DNA of 41,928 nt. Source: Anaerolineaceae bacterium UBA5211 (GTDB lineage Bacteria > Chloroflexota > Anaerolineae > Anaerolineales > Anaerolineaceae). Location of the stretch: the NCBI GenBank assembly GCA_002412595.1, contig DHVJ01000009.1:1167-43094 (forward strand). Direction: 5' to 3'. Below are positions 6,399 to 14,613 of this stretch, in pieces. The translations under genes and the position numbers were made by a program. A model generated the notes under the pieces. The model was not told where the DNA came from. It saw only the letters and a list, made by a program, of their open reading frames with translations, and ran no database searches. Position 1 is the first letter of the stretch. The number at the start of each line of letters is the position of its first letter.

Positions 6399-9090
6399 TA
6401 TTTCCTCCATATTGAAATGTAAGGCCCAGTTCATGGGTAAGCTCGAGATGGAATTTTCCGATGTCATTCTTTCCGTCCCGGAAGAGAAGATATTGTTCAC
6501 TCTTTGAATGCTTCATGTACGCTGGATTTTCAAATTCGCTCGCTTCCTGAAGAATAGTCTTGGCCAATGGAAGGTAGCCGATCGAGATTTCATTCAACGA
6601 CAGTTTTTCATGGTCTTTTTCCTGTTGAACTTCATCCCGGCATTCCGAATCGTAGAACAGTTTGCCGCTGTCATTCGTGAACAGACATGGAATGCGGATG
6701 CCGATGCTGCCATCGCGGGTCTTGGCGATCAGGTTTTGCATAACTGTTAGGTTGTTTTCTTCGCTATCAATATATTGGCTGATCACGCGTGTCAGAAAAC
6801 GCTTATCCCCTGGTTGACCAATTACGGTTAAGTTGGCTGTGTCGGCTTTTATTTCCTGCTCCCCTCTTTCTTCCTGGATCCATTTCTCCAACGGCTCTTC
6901 ATATTCCGGGTAATCCAATTCGAGCAAATCTAGTTCAGTTTCATAGACTTTCTCGATCAGCATTCGGGTGGATGGAATGATATCCATTTTGGAAATCTTC
7001 TTCAGCTGAAGATAGGTTTTCAACAAAACGCTTTTGGGGTAAAAAGGTTCGTGTCGGCCCACTTCTGGTATCCCATTTTGCCCTTCCGGGACTTCCAGGA
7101 TTATCAACTCAGGCTGGCTCAGCTTTTTGGGGCGGGAATCTTCCCGATCGTGCCGGTGTAGGCGGCCGGCACGTTGCAGGATCAGGTCAACCGGCGCTAG
7201 TTCGGTGACCATAAAATCAAAATCGAGGTCCAGGCTTTGTTCGATTACCTGGGTTGCCACCACGATTGCTTTTTTCGGCCGCTTGCCATTCTCCCGAGAG
7301 GCCTTTTTTCCAAATCGGCTCAATACCTTTTCTTCAATCATATCGCGCCAGCCGAATGGAAATCGGGCGTGAAACAGGGTCAGGTCCTCATCTTCAACGA
7401 TGCCTTTTGCTTTGATTTCCAGATAGGTCTCCTGGGCTTGCTTCACGGTGTTGCAGAGTACTGCCGCACATCCTCCTTCGGAGAGTTTTTCGCTCAACAA
7501 ATCGGTTAAATCTTCCCTTGAACGCCAGCTTATGGTTAACTGTCTGCTTTTCTCGGACCAGATCAGCGGGTCAACCTGCGTCTCCCTTCCCGGGCTGGTT
7601 ATACTGATGCGTGGATAATTGTTATCGTGGGGGATTTCGCTTTCCGGAATTCCGTCATAATGGGCGCAAATCGCCCGGCGGGTTTCCTCTGGCAGGGTAG
7701 CGGAAAGGATGATGACTGTTGTGCCCAGACCGTGCAGCCATTCCAGTAAACGGTGAAAGAGCGCATTCATGTAAGTGTCGTAAGCATGGACTTCATCAAA
7801 GATGACGACTTTATTCTTCAGTCCAAATAGGCGCACGAAAAAATGTTTGGTTTGAAGGATGCTCAGGAATATTTGGTCAACCGTTCCAACGCCGAAAGGC
7901 GCTAAAAGGGTCCGTTTGCGATTATTCTGGAACCATGCGGAAGCGAACAGGTTCTGATCTCCCTGGATTTCACCCACTGCGGCAACACGAATATTCTCAA
8001 GGTCCTTATTCCAGCGTGCCTGACCGTGTGCCAAAACCACATTTACTTTTTGATCGGGGTAGCGTTGTGCTAAAACTTCCCGCGAGCGCTGGTAGAGTTG
8101 GTTGCTGGTGGCCTGCGTGGGCATGGCAATGTAAAGGCCGCTGCCGTTACTTTGTTGCAGCCAACGATCTGCCAGGTACATAGCAATTTCAGTTTTACCG
8201 ATGCCGGTGGGTGCTTCGACGATCATCAGGAACGGTTCCTGGGGATTGAAATGCTCGTAGCGTTCGATGGCTTGGCTTTGCATGGCGTTGGCGGCATGGA
8301 ATTTAGGGTACATTTCGTGGAAAGTTACCATTTCGCCCTTTGCCCGCCACCCTACCCAGCCTAAATCCTCCAGGCTCTGTTTTGATTTCTCAAGTGCCTT
8401 ATTGAAGTATTCCGTTGGTTTCTCCCATTCAGAATGATAAGTAAACCGCGTTTCATCTGAGGATACCCAATCTGCCGCGCAAATCAGACCGCTAAACCAC
8501 GCTGTAAAAACATTTTTCCTATCTGTATTCATTTCAAGCGTGGGAATGCAATCAATCTCCAAAACGTCCATGAGGATAGCGCATAGCGTTGAGCGCAGGA
8601 TATCCCAGGATTGCTTGCCATAAGCACGGGTAGGGATATTCATGTAATTGGAATTCCACATGCCATGGTGACCGGAAATGGCAATGTCAATCTCAATGGG
8701 CGCCAGGTGATTTTCACGGATAAATTTCCCGCTGATCTGACTGTGATAAACCGGGCTGATATCTTTTTCGATCGGCAAACCGGCAGCACGGATTTTCTCG
8801 ATCAGGTTTGGGTTGCTCTTCTCAAGCGCGCTCTGGAAGACCGGGCTGGCTTTCCCTATGTCGTGCATTCCAACCCAATAGGCCAGCATTTTTCCGGCAG
8901 AATTAATCGACAAATTTAAATTTTCTGCAACATCCTTTTTAATTGATGTGGATAGCGCCTCTTGCCATAAAGTCAAAGCTACTGCTGCGCTCTCCAACAA
9001 ATGAAAAAGCAATAAATGAGTTTCTTTTGGGTTTTTCCGATTTGATTTTGCCCAAATAAGGCCGATTTGATCTTGGATTGGACTATTCAT
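6385..9090 (-). CDS. cas3: CRISPR-associated helicase/nuclease Cas3 (HD plus DExH)
   Basis: A 901-residue Cas3, the nuclease-helicase recruited by Cascade to degrade target DNA. The N-terminal HD nuclease has MHDIGK (His76-Asp77), SPVYHSQISGKF and SGHHGMW (His141-His142). The SF2 helicase has Walker A EAPTGIGKT (292-300), FDEVHAYD (431-438), LSATLP (462-467), and motifs ATQVIEQSLDLDFD and LILQRAGRLHRH. No key residue is missing. A Shine-Dalgarno (AAGGAG) lies 8 bases before the ATG, overlapping the end of the WYL gene 12 bp upstream. The length matches E. coli Cas3 (888). Confidence 0.97.
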   Translation of the reverse strand: MNSPIQDQIGLIWAKSNRKNPKETHLLLFHLLESAAVALTLWQEALSTSIKKDVAENLNLSINSAGKMLAYWVGMHDIGKASPVFQSALEKSNPNLIEKIRAAGLPIEKDISPVYHSQISGKFIRENHLAPIEIDIAISGHHGMWNSNYMNIPTRAYGKQSWDILRSTLCAILMDVLEIDCIPTLEMNTDRKNVFTAWFSGLICAADWVSSDETRFTYHSEWEKPTEYFNKALEKSKQSLEDLGWVGWRAKGEMVTFHEMYPKFHAANAMQSQAIERYEHFNPQEPFLMIVEAPTGIGKTEIAMYLADRWLQQSNGSGLYIAMPTQATSNQLYQRSREVLAQRYPDQKVNVVLAHGQARWNKDLENIRVAAVGEIQGDQNLFASAWFQNNRKRTLLAPFGVGTVDQIFLSILQTKHFFVRLFGLKNKVVIFDEVHAYDTYMNALFHRLLEWLHGLGTTVIILSATLPEETRRAICAHYDGIPESEIPHDNNYPRISITSPGRETQVDPLIWSEKSRQLTISWRSREDLTDLLSEKLSEGGCAAVLCNTVKQAQETYLEIKAKGIVEDEDLTLFHARFPFGWRDMIEEKVLSRFGKKASRENGKRPKKAIVVATQVIEQSLDLDFDFMVTELAPVDLILQRAGRLHRHDREDSRPKKLSQPELIILEVPEGQNGIPEVGRHEPFYPKSVLLKTYLQLKKISKMDIIPSTRMLIEKVYETELDLLELDYPEYEEPLEKWIQEERGEQEIKADTANLTVIGQPGDKRFLTRVISQYIDSEENNLTVMQNLIAKTRDGSIGIRIPCLFTNDSGKLFYDSECRDEVQQEKDHEKLSLNEISIGYLPLAKTILQEASEFENPAYMKHSKSEQYLLFRDGKNDIGKFHLELTHELGLTFQYGGNNAKI

Positions 9091-9102
9091 AAACTAAACT
9101 CC

Positions 9103-10074
9103 TTATGGATGATAAAGTTGATACATTTTTCCAACCTCTTCTTGGATCTGTTTGCGCAATTCCTGAGGTTGCAGCACTTCCACGTCCGCGCCCCAGCCGC
9201 GGATCCAGGGCACCATTTCCAGCGGTTCGGCGATGGCTGCGCTCCATAATAGGCTGCCGTCGCTCTGTTCGGTGACCTGCTCGGTTGGGTGCCAGCGTGT
9301 TTCCAATACCCTTCTGGCGACTTGCGCGGAAAAGCGCAGCCGCACCGCAACCGGCTCCTGCTCGGTGAACCAGATGCCCCAGGCTTGCTTGAATAATTGT
9401 TCTGGATCAAAATCCTCAGGGACGGAATAGACATCCTTGAGGATTTCAATTCGCTCAATGCGGTCTATCTTGAATGTCCGCATCTGATCGTTTGGCTTAA
9501 TGAGGCCAATGGAATAAATAGCCTGCCCAACAGCACTGACTTCAATAAAATAGGGGCAAAATTGGTACTCTTTCACATTGCTCTCATCGGCACTGCGATA
9601 CCATAGTTGGACTTTGCGTTTTTCAGCCCAGGCAAGCGTTATTTTTTCGAGCACTTGCAGATAGTGCGGATCCTGACGTTTGGAGCCATCATCAAAAGTG
9701 TTGGCTGAATTTCGTATAAATATACTAATGGATGGGGCTAAACTTTCTAAAGCAATACCCAATTTGCGTAGCGCGGAAGCTACATGCGGATTGCGCCGAT
9801 CCATGCAACTTGACATAAAACGTCCTGCCAAGTGAATGGAAAGAGCTTCATGCAGGTTCAAACGCAAGTTGATTAGATAAGCTTCACGATCAATAAAAAT
9901 GCGGCCTTGATCCTCATACACAGGAGCAGTGATGTCAACCAGGTTGCGTAGAATAGTCGAGCGATGCACGCCTAAACGCCGGCTGATTTCAGCCTGCGAT
10001 AATCCTTCCGGATGATCCAGCAACAGGGCTTCAATTTGGGAAAGTCGCGCGGTTTTGTTTTCAATACGGTTCAT
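9103..10074 (-). CDS. WYL-domain transcriptional regulator heading the cas operon
   Basis: A 323-residue regulator. The N-terminal winged HTH covers about residues 12-50 (LSQAEISRRLGVHRSTILRN). The C-terminal WYL domain includes AEKRKVQLWYRSADES, GLIKPNDQMRTFKIDRIERIEIL and a WCX-like end (LRFSAQVARRVLETRWHPTEQ). WYL proteins often sit beside CRISPR-Cas and other defence operons and usually sense a ligand or nucleic acid. Its location as first gene, 12 bp before cas3 on the same strand, suggests it controls the whole operon including itself. The 445-bp region upstream contains several inverted repeats that are candidate operators. Whether it represses or activates cannot be told from sequence. 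Confidence 0.9.
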   Translation of the reverse strand: MNRIENKTARLSQIEALLLDHPEGLSQAEISRRLGVHRSTILRNLVDITAPVYEDQGRIFIDREAYLINLRLNLHEALSIHLAGRFMSSCMDRRNPHVASALRKLGIALESLAPSISIFIRNSANTFDDGSKRQDPHYLQVLEKITLAWAEKRKVQLWYRSADESNVKEYQFCPYFIEVSAVGQAIYSIGLIKPNDQMRTFKIDRIERIEILKDVYSVPEDFDPEQLFKQAWGIWFTEQEPVAVRLRFSAQVARRVLETRWHPTEQVTEQSDGSLLWSAAIAEPLEMVPWIRGWGADVEVLQPQELRKQIQEEVGKMYQLYHP

Positions 10075-10112
10075 AATAACTCCCCGGGGTTAAATAAGAA
10101 TATCGCCAGAGT

Positions 10113-10129
10113 GTTGCGGGTAATGCAAC
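10113..10129. promoter_or_regulatory. Inverted repeat GTTGC-N7-GCAAC upstream of the WYL gene
   Basis: Perfect 5-bp arms separated by 7 nt, about 40 bp before the WYL start codon. This position suits autoregulation close to a promoter. The arms are short, so it could arise by chance. Confidence 0.35.
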
Positions 10130-10204
10130 AAATTAAGAGAAATGTCAGTAGAATGTTCCATAAACCCCTTTAAAGCTATGCTTATATTGATTTTAGTGTA
10201 TTTC

Positions 10205-10228
10205 TTCGATTATGAGACGGTAATCGAA
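10205..10228. promoter_or_regulatory. Perfect inverted repeat TTCGATTA-N8-TAATCGAA
   Basis: Two 8-bp arms are perfectly complementary around an 8-nt spacer (TGAGACGG), giving a 24-bp dyad typical of a dimeric repressor site. It lies about 130 bp upstream of the WYL start and on the cas-operon side of the intergenic region. This is the strongest operator candidate in the region; the bound protein is unknown, with the adjacent WYL protein the obvious candidate. Confidence 0.5.
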
Positions 10229-10291
10229 TCAAGTTTCTATATCTTTATTAAGGTTCGCTAAAACAGAGTTCTTGCGTGTAGCCGTATATCC

Positions 10292-10309
10292 TTCGTTTCA
10301 AGGAACGAA
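10292..10309. promoter_or_regulatory. Inverted repeat TTCGTT-N6-AACGAA
   Basis: Perfect 6-bp arms. The same hexamers occur again as TTCGTT at 10323-10328 and AACGAA at 10375-10380, bracketing the tandem repeat. The recurrence suggests several copies of one recognition element rather than an isolated chance palindrome. Confidence 0.4.
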
Positions 10310-10338
10310 TGCGAATCTCTGCTTCGTTTTTAAAAAGT

Positions 10339-10372
10339 GTCAACTTTTGTCAACTTTTGTCAACTTTTGTCA
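10339..10372. repeat. Tandem repeat of GTCAACTTTT, about 3.4 copies
   Basis: Three exact copies of the 10-mer GTCAACTTTT and a partial fourth (GTCA) lie head to tail between the cas and HIT promoters. The 10-bp period places each copy on nearly the same face of the helix, as in iteron-like or multi-protomer regulator sites. Slippage during replication is the simple alternative. Confidence 0.6.
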
Positions 10373-10519
10373 GGAACGAATCCTTTGCTGCCTGATGATA
10401 AAATTATCCGCGTTGATTGACGTACGAATAAAAGAATGGAGCTTCCCCACCACCATGACTTTGACAATCTTTCCAAATCAGACTCCCAACCAAATCCGCA
10501 GATTCGCTGAGGTGAGCGC

Positions 10520-10876
10520 GTGACCCACGACGACTGCATCTTCTGCCGCATTCTCAAGGGCGAAGCGGAAGCCGATTTCCTGTATCGCGACGAAACGCTG
10601 GCGGCTTTCTGGGATACGCGCCCGGCCGCGCCGGTGCATATTCTGATCGTGCCTAACAAACACATCGCTTCCATCAACGAAGCCGACGACAAAGACGCGG
10701 AATTGCTCGGCAAGCTGATCCTCAAAGCGCGCGATCTGGCTAAAGAAGTGGGTGTGGATGAGAAGGGTTACCGCCTGGTCTTCAACGTTGGCCAGGATGG
10801 CGGCCAAACGGTTTATCACATTCACCTGCATCTGATCGCAGGCACCAAATTACCCATCTTCCGCCATATCCAATGA
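10520..10876 (+). CDS. HIT-family (HINT-like) nucleotide hydrolase
   Basis: A 118-residue histidine-triad protein. Family members hydrolyse nucleoside phosphoramidates or adenylylated compounds in the cytoplasm. The N-terminal CIFCRILKGE is typical of HINT proteins, and the active-site triad is in YHIHLHLIAG near the C-terminus. I start at the GTG at 10520, preceded by GAGGTGAG; no in-frame ATG fits the family N-terminus. The 3' end overlaps the next gene by 4 bp (ATGA), so it is the first gene of an operon with the M23 lipoproteins. The G+C content rises noticeably from here to about 14320. Confidence 0.93.
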   Translation: MTHDDCIFCRILKGEAEADFLYRDETLAAFWDTRPAAPVHILIVPNKHIASINEADDKDAELLGKLILKARDLAKEVGVDEKGYRLVFNVGQDGGQTVYHIHLHLIAGTKLPIFRHIQ

Positions 10877-12129
10877 AAAAACTGTTCCGCTCTGCGCTGG
10901 TGATCCTGCTGATTTCGCTCTGGATAACCGGCTGCGTGCGGCCGGATAAAGGTCCTTCGCCTTTCGAGGGGCTGGTGCGTGAGACGCCGGTGGAAGTGCA
11001 GCCCAGCGGCCCGCAAGCCGGACCTGATTTTGAGATCCTTCCGGATTCCGAGCTGGTCTATGGTCCCGCGTTAGCCGCTTTTTCTCTCTCCGATTTCGTG
11101 GGCGAAAACTTGCCGGCATTAAACGCTTACAGCGAGCTGGTGGACGAGCGTCCTATGACCGGGACGGAGATAGTGGAGAAGGTTAGCCGCGATTACTCCG
11201 TTAACCCGCGGTTACTATTATCCTTGCTGCGCAACCGTTCCGGCCAAACGCTCAACCTGGAAGATCCCTTCCTCGCTGACCCCGCCTATAAAGGTCTTTT
11301 CCGCCAGCTATCCTGGGCGGCAAACACGCTCAACCGCGGCTACTACACCCGCCGGGTGAACGCGCTGGATGCGCTGACCCTGACGGATGGGGTAGTGGTC
11401 GAGATCCCTGAGCAATTGAACGCAGGCAGCGCGGCAATTCAATATTTCTATTCCTTATTACTTGGCTATAACGATTGGCTGACAGCGGTTGGTCTGCTGG
11501 GAGTACACGTGGATTACCTGGCCTGGTTTGGTTCTCCGCGGGAAAATGTTGTGGAGCCGCTCATCCCGGCCGGCCTGGCCCAACCCGAATTGCGCCTGCC
11601 TTATGCAGACGGGGAGGGTTGGTATTTCACCGCCGGGCCGCACTCAGCCTGGGGTGACGGCGCGGCCTGGGCAGCGCTGGACTTTGCGCCCGTGGCGCCC
11701 AACGAGGACGATTGGGGCTGCTACAGCAGTCCGAACTGGGTACGCGCGCTGGCGGACGGGCCGGTGGTGCGTGTCTCGGATGGTCTGGTCGTGCAGGACC
11801 TGGACGATGATTCCTTCGAGGGCAGCGGCTGGACGGTCCTCTACATGCACGTGGCGGAAAGTGAGCGCGTGGCTTTAGGCACCTGGCTGAACGCGGGCGA
11901 TCCCATTGGGCATCCCTCCTGTGAAGGCGGCCCGGCTACCGGCACGCATCTGCACATTGCCCGCCGTTATAACGGCGAGTGGATTCCGGCCGACCAGGAT
12001 ATTCCGTTTATCCTGAGTGGTTGGGAATCGGCTGGCTTTGGAGTAGAATATGACGGCAGTCTCACAAAGGACAGCCTCGTGATTGAGGCTTCAGGTTTTC
12101 CAACGGATGAAAATAGAGTTTACCCATAA
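10873..12129 (+). CDS. M23-family peptidase-like lipoprotein
   Basis: A 418-residue exported protein. The signal peptide ends in a lipobox (WITGC; Cys21), so it should be anchored on the outer face of the membrane. The C-terminal part is an M23/LytM-type peptidase: His257 and Asp270 form the first metal-binding motif (GPHSAWG to LDFAP), His326 lies in YMHVAE, and His359/His361 form the HLH motif. All expected zinc ligands are present, so it may cut a cell-wall peptide or another extracellular peptide. The middle part (residues about 80-250) has no family I recognise. It is paralogous to the next gene over the peptidase domain and much of the middle. Confidence 0.85.
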   Translation: MKKLFRSALVILLISLWITGCVRPDKGPSPFEGLVRETPVEVQPSGPQAGPDFEILPDSELVYGPALAAFSLSDFVGENLPALNAYSELVDERPMTGTEIVEKVSRDYSVNPRLLLSLLRNRSGQTLNLEDPFLADPAYKGLFRQLSWAANTLNRGYYTRRVNALDALTLTDGVVVEIPEQLNAGSAAIQYFYSLLLGYNDWLTAVGLLGVHVDYLAWFGSPRENVVEPLIPAGLAQPELRLPYADGEGWYFTAGPHSAWGDGAAWAALDFAPVAPNEDDWGCYSSPNWVRALADGPVVRVSDGLVVQDLDDDSFEGSGWTVLYMHVAESERVALGTWLNAGDPIGHPSCEGGPATGTHLHIARRYNGEWIPADQDIPFILSGWESAGFGVEYDGSLTKDSLVIEASGFPTDENRVYP

Positions 12130-13630
12130 AAAAATGATAGCAGCCTTGGCTGCTCTGGTCCTCGCTGCGCCTGTTCTGGGCGCTTGTTCTGCCGTCACCG
12201 CGGAGCCCATTGCCACGGCCAGCCCGCAGCCCACGGCCACCATCACACCCACAACCACCCCAACCCCGCTGCCGGAGGGCTATATTGCTTATGAATCCCA
12301 GTCTGGCGACACGCTGGAATCCATTGCGGCCCATTTCGGCGTGCATGCGGGAGACATCATCGACGATTCCGACCGCGATGCCGCTTTGATGATCGCGCCC
12401 GGCTCGCGTTTTCTGGTCAAGGATGTACTGGGTGAGACCACCAAACCCGACCTGCTGTTTCCCGATTCGGCCATTGTCTTTTCGCCCTCCGTGGCGCTCT
12501 TTGATGTGCAGGCTTTTGCCGACCAGCTGCCCGGCTACATCAGCACTTACACCGAATTGATGACGCGCGGGCAGACCTCCGCCGCGGAAATTATCTATGA
12601 AATGGGCCTGGAATATTCCATCAACCCGCAGATCTTGCTGACCATCATGGAATCCGAAGGCGGTTGGTTGAGCAATCCCAAGCCTGACCTGGACCACATC
12701 AACTACAGCATGGGCTGGGAAAAGAAAGATCGCGGCACGGTGTATTTCCAGACCGGCTGGGCCATCAAGCAATTGATGAAAGGTTATTACGGCTGGCGCG
12801 AGGGCAAGCTGACCGAGCTGACCTTTGCAGATGGCGATACCCTGCGGCTTTCCCCTTATTTGAATGCCGGCACGGTGGCGGTCATGTACACCCTGGCGCA
12901 AACGCACGATCGCAGCAGCTGGGAGAAAGCCTTGTATGGCGATCGCAGCTTGTCTGCCATTTTCACCGAATATTTCGGCGATGCCTTTGAATTAGGCAGC
13001 GGGGTTGACCCGATCTTCACGGAAGAGGTAGCGCAGCCCGAGCTGAACCTGCCTTTCCCACCCAACGAAGTCTGGAACCTGACCGGCGGGCCGCATGCAG
13101 CTTGGGGTTCCGGCTGGGAGGACGACGGCGCTCTGGCCGCGCTGGATTTCGCCCCGCCCCTGGCCAGCGCCGGCTGCGGCAATTCCACCCATTACGCTAC
13201 CGCTGCGGCAGCCGGGCGCGTGGTGCGGGCCGGCAACGGCGTGGTGGTGATTGACCTGGATGGCGATGGTTATGAGCAGACCGGCTGGGTGCTGGTGTAT
13301 ATGCACGTTGCCAACAGCGACCGCGTGAATGTGGGCGATTATCTGAACCAGGATGACCGCGTGGGGCATCCCTCCTGTGAGGGTGGCAGCTCCTCCGGCA
13401 TCCATGTGCACATCGCGCGCAAATACAACGGTGAATGGGTGCTGGCTGATGGCGGGCTGCCCTTTGTGCTGTCAGGTTACCGTGCCTATAACGGCGAAGA
13501 TTATTATGAAGGTACGCTGGAGAACGGCGAAACCACTGTCACGGCCAACATCGCGGGCAACTACTGGACGCGCATCATCCGCCCGGAAAGCCGCGAGGAA
13601 TTCTTCTACACGCCCACCCCCAGGAAATAA
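12107..13630 (+). CDS. LysM plus M23-family peptidase lipoprotein
   Basis: About 507 residues. I start at the ATG giving MKIEFTHKKMIAALAAL, a signal peptide ending in the lipobox VLGAC. An upstream ATG at 12083 is possible but less like a signal peptide. A Thr/Pro-rich stretch follows the cysteine. A LysM domain covers about residues 62-106 (ESQSGDTLESIAAHFGV to PGSRFLV), which would bind glycan chains. The M23 domain has His330, Asp347 and His433/His435 (IHVHIA), so the zinc site is complete. It overlaps the upstream paralogue by 23 bp. The pair looks like a tandem duplication in which only this copy has a LysM domain. Confidence 0.88.
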   Translation: MKIEFTHKKMIAALAALVLAAPVLGACSAVTAEPIATASPQPTATITPTTTPTPLPEGYIAYESQSGDTLESIAAHFGVHAGDIIDDSDRDAALMIAPGSRFLVKDVLGETTKPDLLFPDSAIVFSPSVALFDVQAFADQLPGYISTYTELMTRGQTSAAEIIYEMGLEYSINPQILLTIMESEGGWLSNPKPDLDHINYSMGWEKKDRGTVYFQTGWAIKQLMKGYYGWREGKLTELTFADGDTLRLSPYLNAGTVAVMYTLAQTHDRSSWEKALYGDRSLSAIFTEYFGDAFELGSGVDPIFTEEVAQPELNLPFPPNEVWNLTGGPHAAWGSGWEDDGALAALDFAPPLASAGCGNSTHYATAAAAGRVVRAGNGVVVIDLDGDGYEQTGWVLVYMHVANSDRVNVGDYLNQDDRVGHPSCEGGSSSGIHVHIARKYNGEWVLADGGLPFVLSGYRAYNGEDYYEGTLENGETTVTANIAGNYWTRIIRPESREEFFYTPTPRK

Positions 13631-13639
13631 AGGAAATAA

Positions 13640-14320
13640 GTGTCTTATATGAATGCTAACAGCCAACTGATTAAGGCTGAATTTCACTGCCACACCGTTT
13701 GTTCCCCGGACAGCAGCAACCAACTGCGCCCTTTGATCCAGACCGCCCATGAGCGCGGCATATCGCGCTTGGCCATCACGGACCACAACCGCATCGGTTG
13801 CGCCTTGCAAGCCAAGCAAATGGACCCTGAGCTGATCGTAGTCGGGGAGGAGATCCTGACCGACGGTGGGGAGCTGCTGGCTTACTACCTGAGCGAAGAA
13901 ATCCCCGCGCGCCTGTCTCCGATGGAGACCATCGAGCGTCTGAAAAAGCAGGGTGCTTTCATTGCGGTGCCGCATCCGTTTGACCTGCGCCGTCACGGCT
14001 GGAAGATGGAGGTGCTGCTGGAGATCCTGCCGCATGTGGATGCGTTGGAAGTCTTCAACGCGCGCTGCCTGCGGGGTGGGCTGAATGACCAGGCGTTGGC
14101 CTTCGCTCAAGAGAAGGGCATGCGCAAGCAAGCCGGCTCAGACGCACACTCGCTGGTGGAGTTGGGTCTGGCGACGGTGGAATTGCCGCCGTTCGGCAAC
14201 CCGGATGAACTGCGCGCGGCGCTTGAGCTGGGCCAAATCAGCGGGCGGCTGCTTTCCCCCTGGGACCATTTCAAGGCCAGCGCTTCCATCGCCTTCGGAA
14301 AAGTCGTCAGAGGAAAATGA
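13640..14320 (+). CDS. PHP-domain metal-dependent phosphoesterase
   Basis: A 226-residue PHP-domain protein. The metal-binding motifs are in order: FHCHTVCSPDS (His16, His18), ITDHNRIG, GEEILTDGGE, VPHPFDLRRHG and SDAHSLVELG. Related proteins are phosphoesterases acting on nucleotides or small phosphates (YciV/TrpH-like group), but the substrate cannot be assigned here. I choose the GTG start because AGGA lies 5 nt before it; an ATG three codons later is a less well spaced alternative. It lies 9 bp after the LysM-M23 gene, so it is probably the last gene of that operon. Confidence 0.88.
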   Translation: MSYMNANSQLIKAEFHCHTVCSPDSSNQLRPLIQTAHERGISRLAITDHNRIGCALQAKQMDPELIVVGEEILTDGGELLAYYLSEEIPARLSPMETIERLKKQGAFIAVPHPFDLRRHGWKMEVLLEILPHVDALEVFNARCLRGGLNDQALAFAQEKGMRKQAGSDAHSLVELGLATVELPPFGNPDELRAALELGQISGRLLSPWDHFKASASIAFGKVVRGK

Positions 14321-14330
14321 AATCAAATCC

Positions 14331-14358
14331 TTGTAAGCTGCGCAATTTAAGATAAAAT
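14331..14358 (+). promoter_or_regulatory. Likely tRNA-Leu promoter TTGTAA-N16-TAAAAT
   Basis: A -35-like TTGTAA (14331-14336) and a -10-like TAAAAT (14353-14358) are 16 bp apart. The -10 ends 12 nt before the mature tRNA 5' end, a normal distance. Confidence 0.5.
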
Positions 14359-14370
14359 AACTCTCAACCC

Positions 14371-14455
14371 GGGGCGGTGGCGGAATTAGGCAGACGCAGA
14401 GGACTTAAAATCCTCCGGTAGAGATACCTTGTGGGTTCGAGTCCCACCCGCCCTA
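14371..14455 (+). tRNA. tRNA-Leu (anticodon UAA)
   Basis: The 85-nt sequence folds as a class II tRNA. The acceptor GGGGCGG pairs with CCGCCCT (one G-U). The D arm is GCG...CGC. The anticodon stem GAGGA/TCCTC has loop CTTAAAA, giving anticodon UAA. The long variable arm is GGTA-GAGA-TACC and the T arm is GTGGG-TTCGAGT-CCCAC. The discriminator is A and CCA is not encoded. It would read UUA (and UUG by wobble). It separates the G+C-richer operon upstream from accessory-looking genes downstream. Confidence 0.97.
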
Positions 14456-14542
14456 CTGGGTTATTATTTTAATACTTGGTAATGTGCCTTGCCATTCCCT
14501 TATTCTTTCCGTGTTATTCGTGATTGATTTATACTTTCTCTA

Positions 14543-14590
14543 ACCTTGTGGGTTTCCTTTAGCAAGGACAGGCGAGTCCCACCTGCCCTA
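14543..14590 (+). repeat. Interrupted partial duplicate of the tRNA-Leu 3' end
   Basis: ACCTTGTGGGTT (14543-14554) matches tRNA positions 14426-14437 exactly. CGAGTCCCACCTGCCCTA (14573-14590) matches 14438-14455 in 17 of 18 positions. Between them are 18 extra nt containing a TCCTT/AAGGA inverted repeat, placed inside what was the T loop. The rest of the tRNA is absent. A lone 3'-end copy is the usual scar of an integrative element that used the tRNA as its attachment site; the insert is unexplained. Confidence 0.8.
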
Positions 14591-14613
14591 TATAGTTTGT
14601 TTTTACCTCTCTT

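Larger units (their letters stand above)
10075..10519. promoter_or_regulatory. Divergent non-coding region between the WYL-cas operon and the HIT operon
   Basis: There are 445 bp without a convincing gene. The region should hold the promoter of the cas operon (minus) and of the HIT operon (plus). It contains inverted repeats at 10113-10129, 10205-10228 and 10292-10309, plus a 10-bp tandem repeat at 10339-10372, each listed separately. A TTCGTT/AACGAA hexamer pair recurs on both sides of the tandem repeat (10323-10328 and 10375-10380). No -35/-10 pair is good enough to assign confidently. A GATAAAAT at 10397-10404 could serve the HIT gene. Confidence 0.55.

Noticed and set aside
6399..6500. 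Upstream extension of cse1 by 34 codons
   Set aside because: It lies inside the end of cas3, has no ribosome binding site, and the family N-terminus begins at MPKYNLLEEGW, which has GGAGG before it.
10272..10523. 83-codon plus-strand reading frame before the HIT gene
   Set aside because: It runs across the inverted and tandem repeats, has no ribosome binding site and no recognisable composition or family.
10873..13630. Frameshifted single gene for the two M23 proteins
   Set aside because: Each has its own complete signal peptide, lipobox and peptidase domain, so they are two genes.
11458..14131. Long antisense reading frames over the HIT-PHP operon
   Set aside because: High G+C leaves few stops in the opposite strand; none shows a family match or ribosome binding site.
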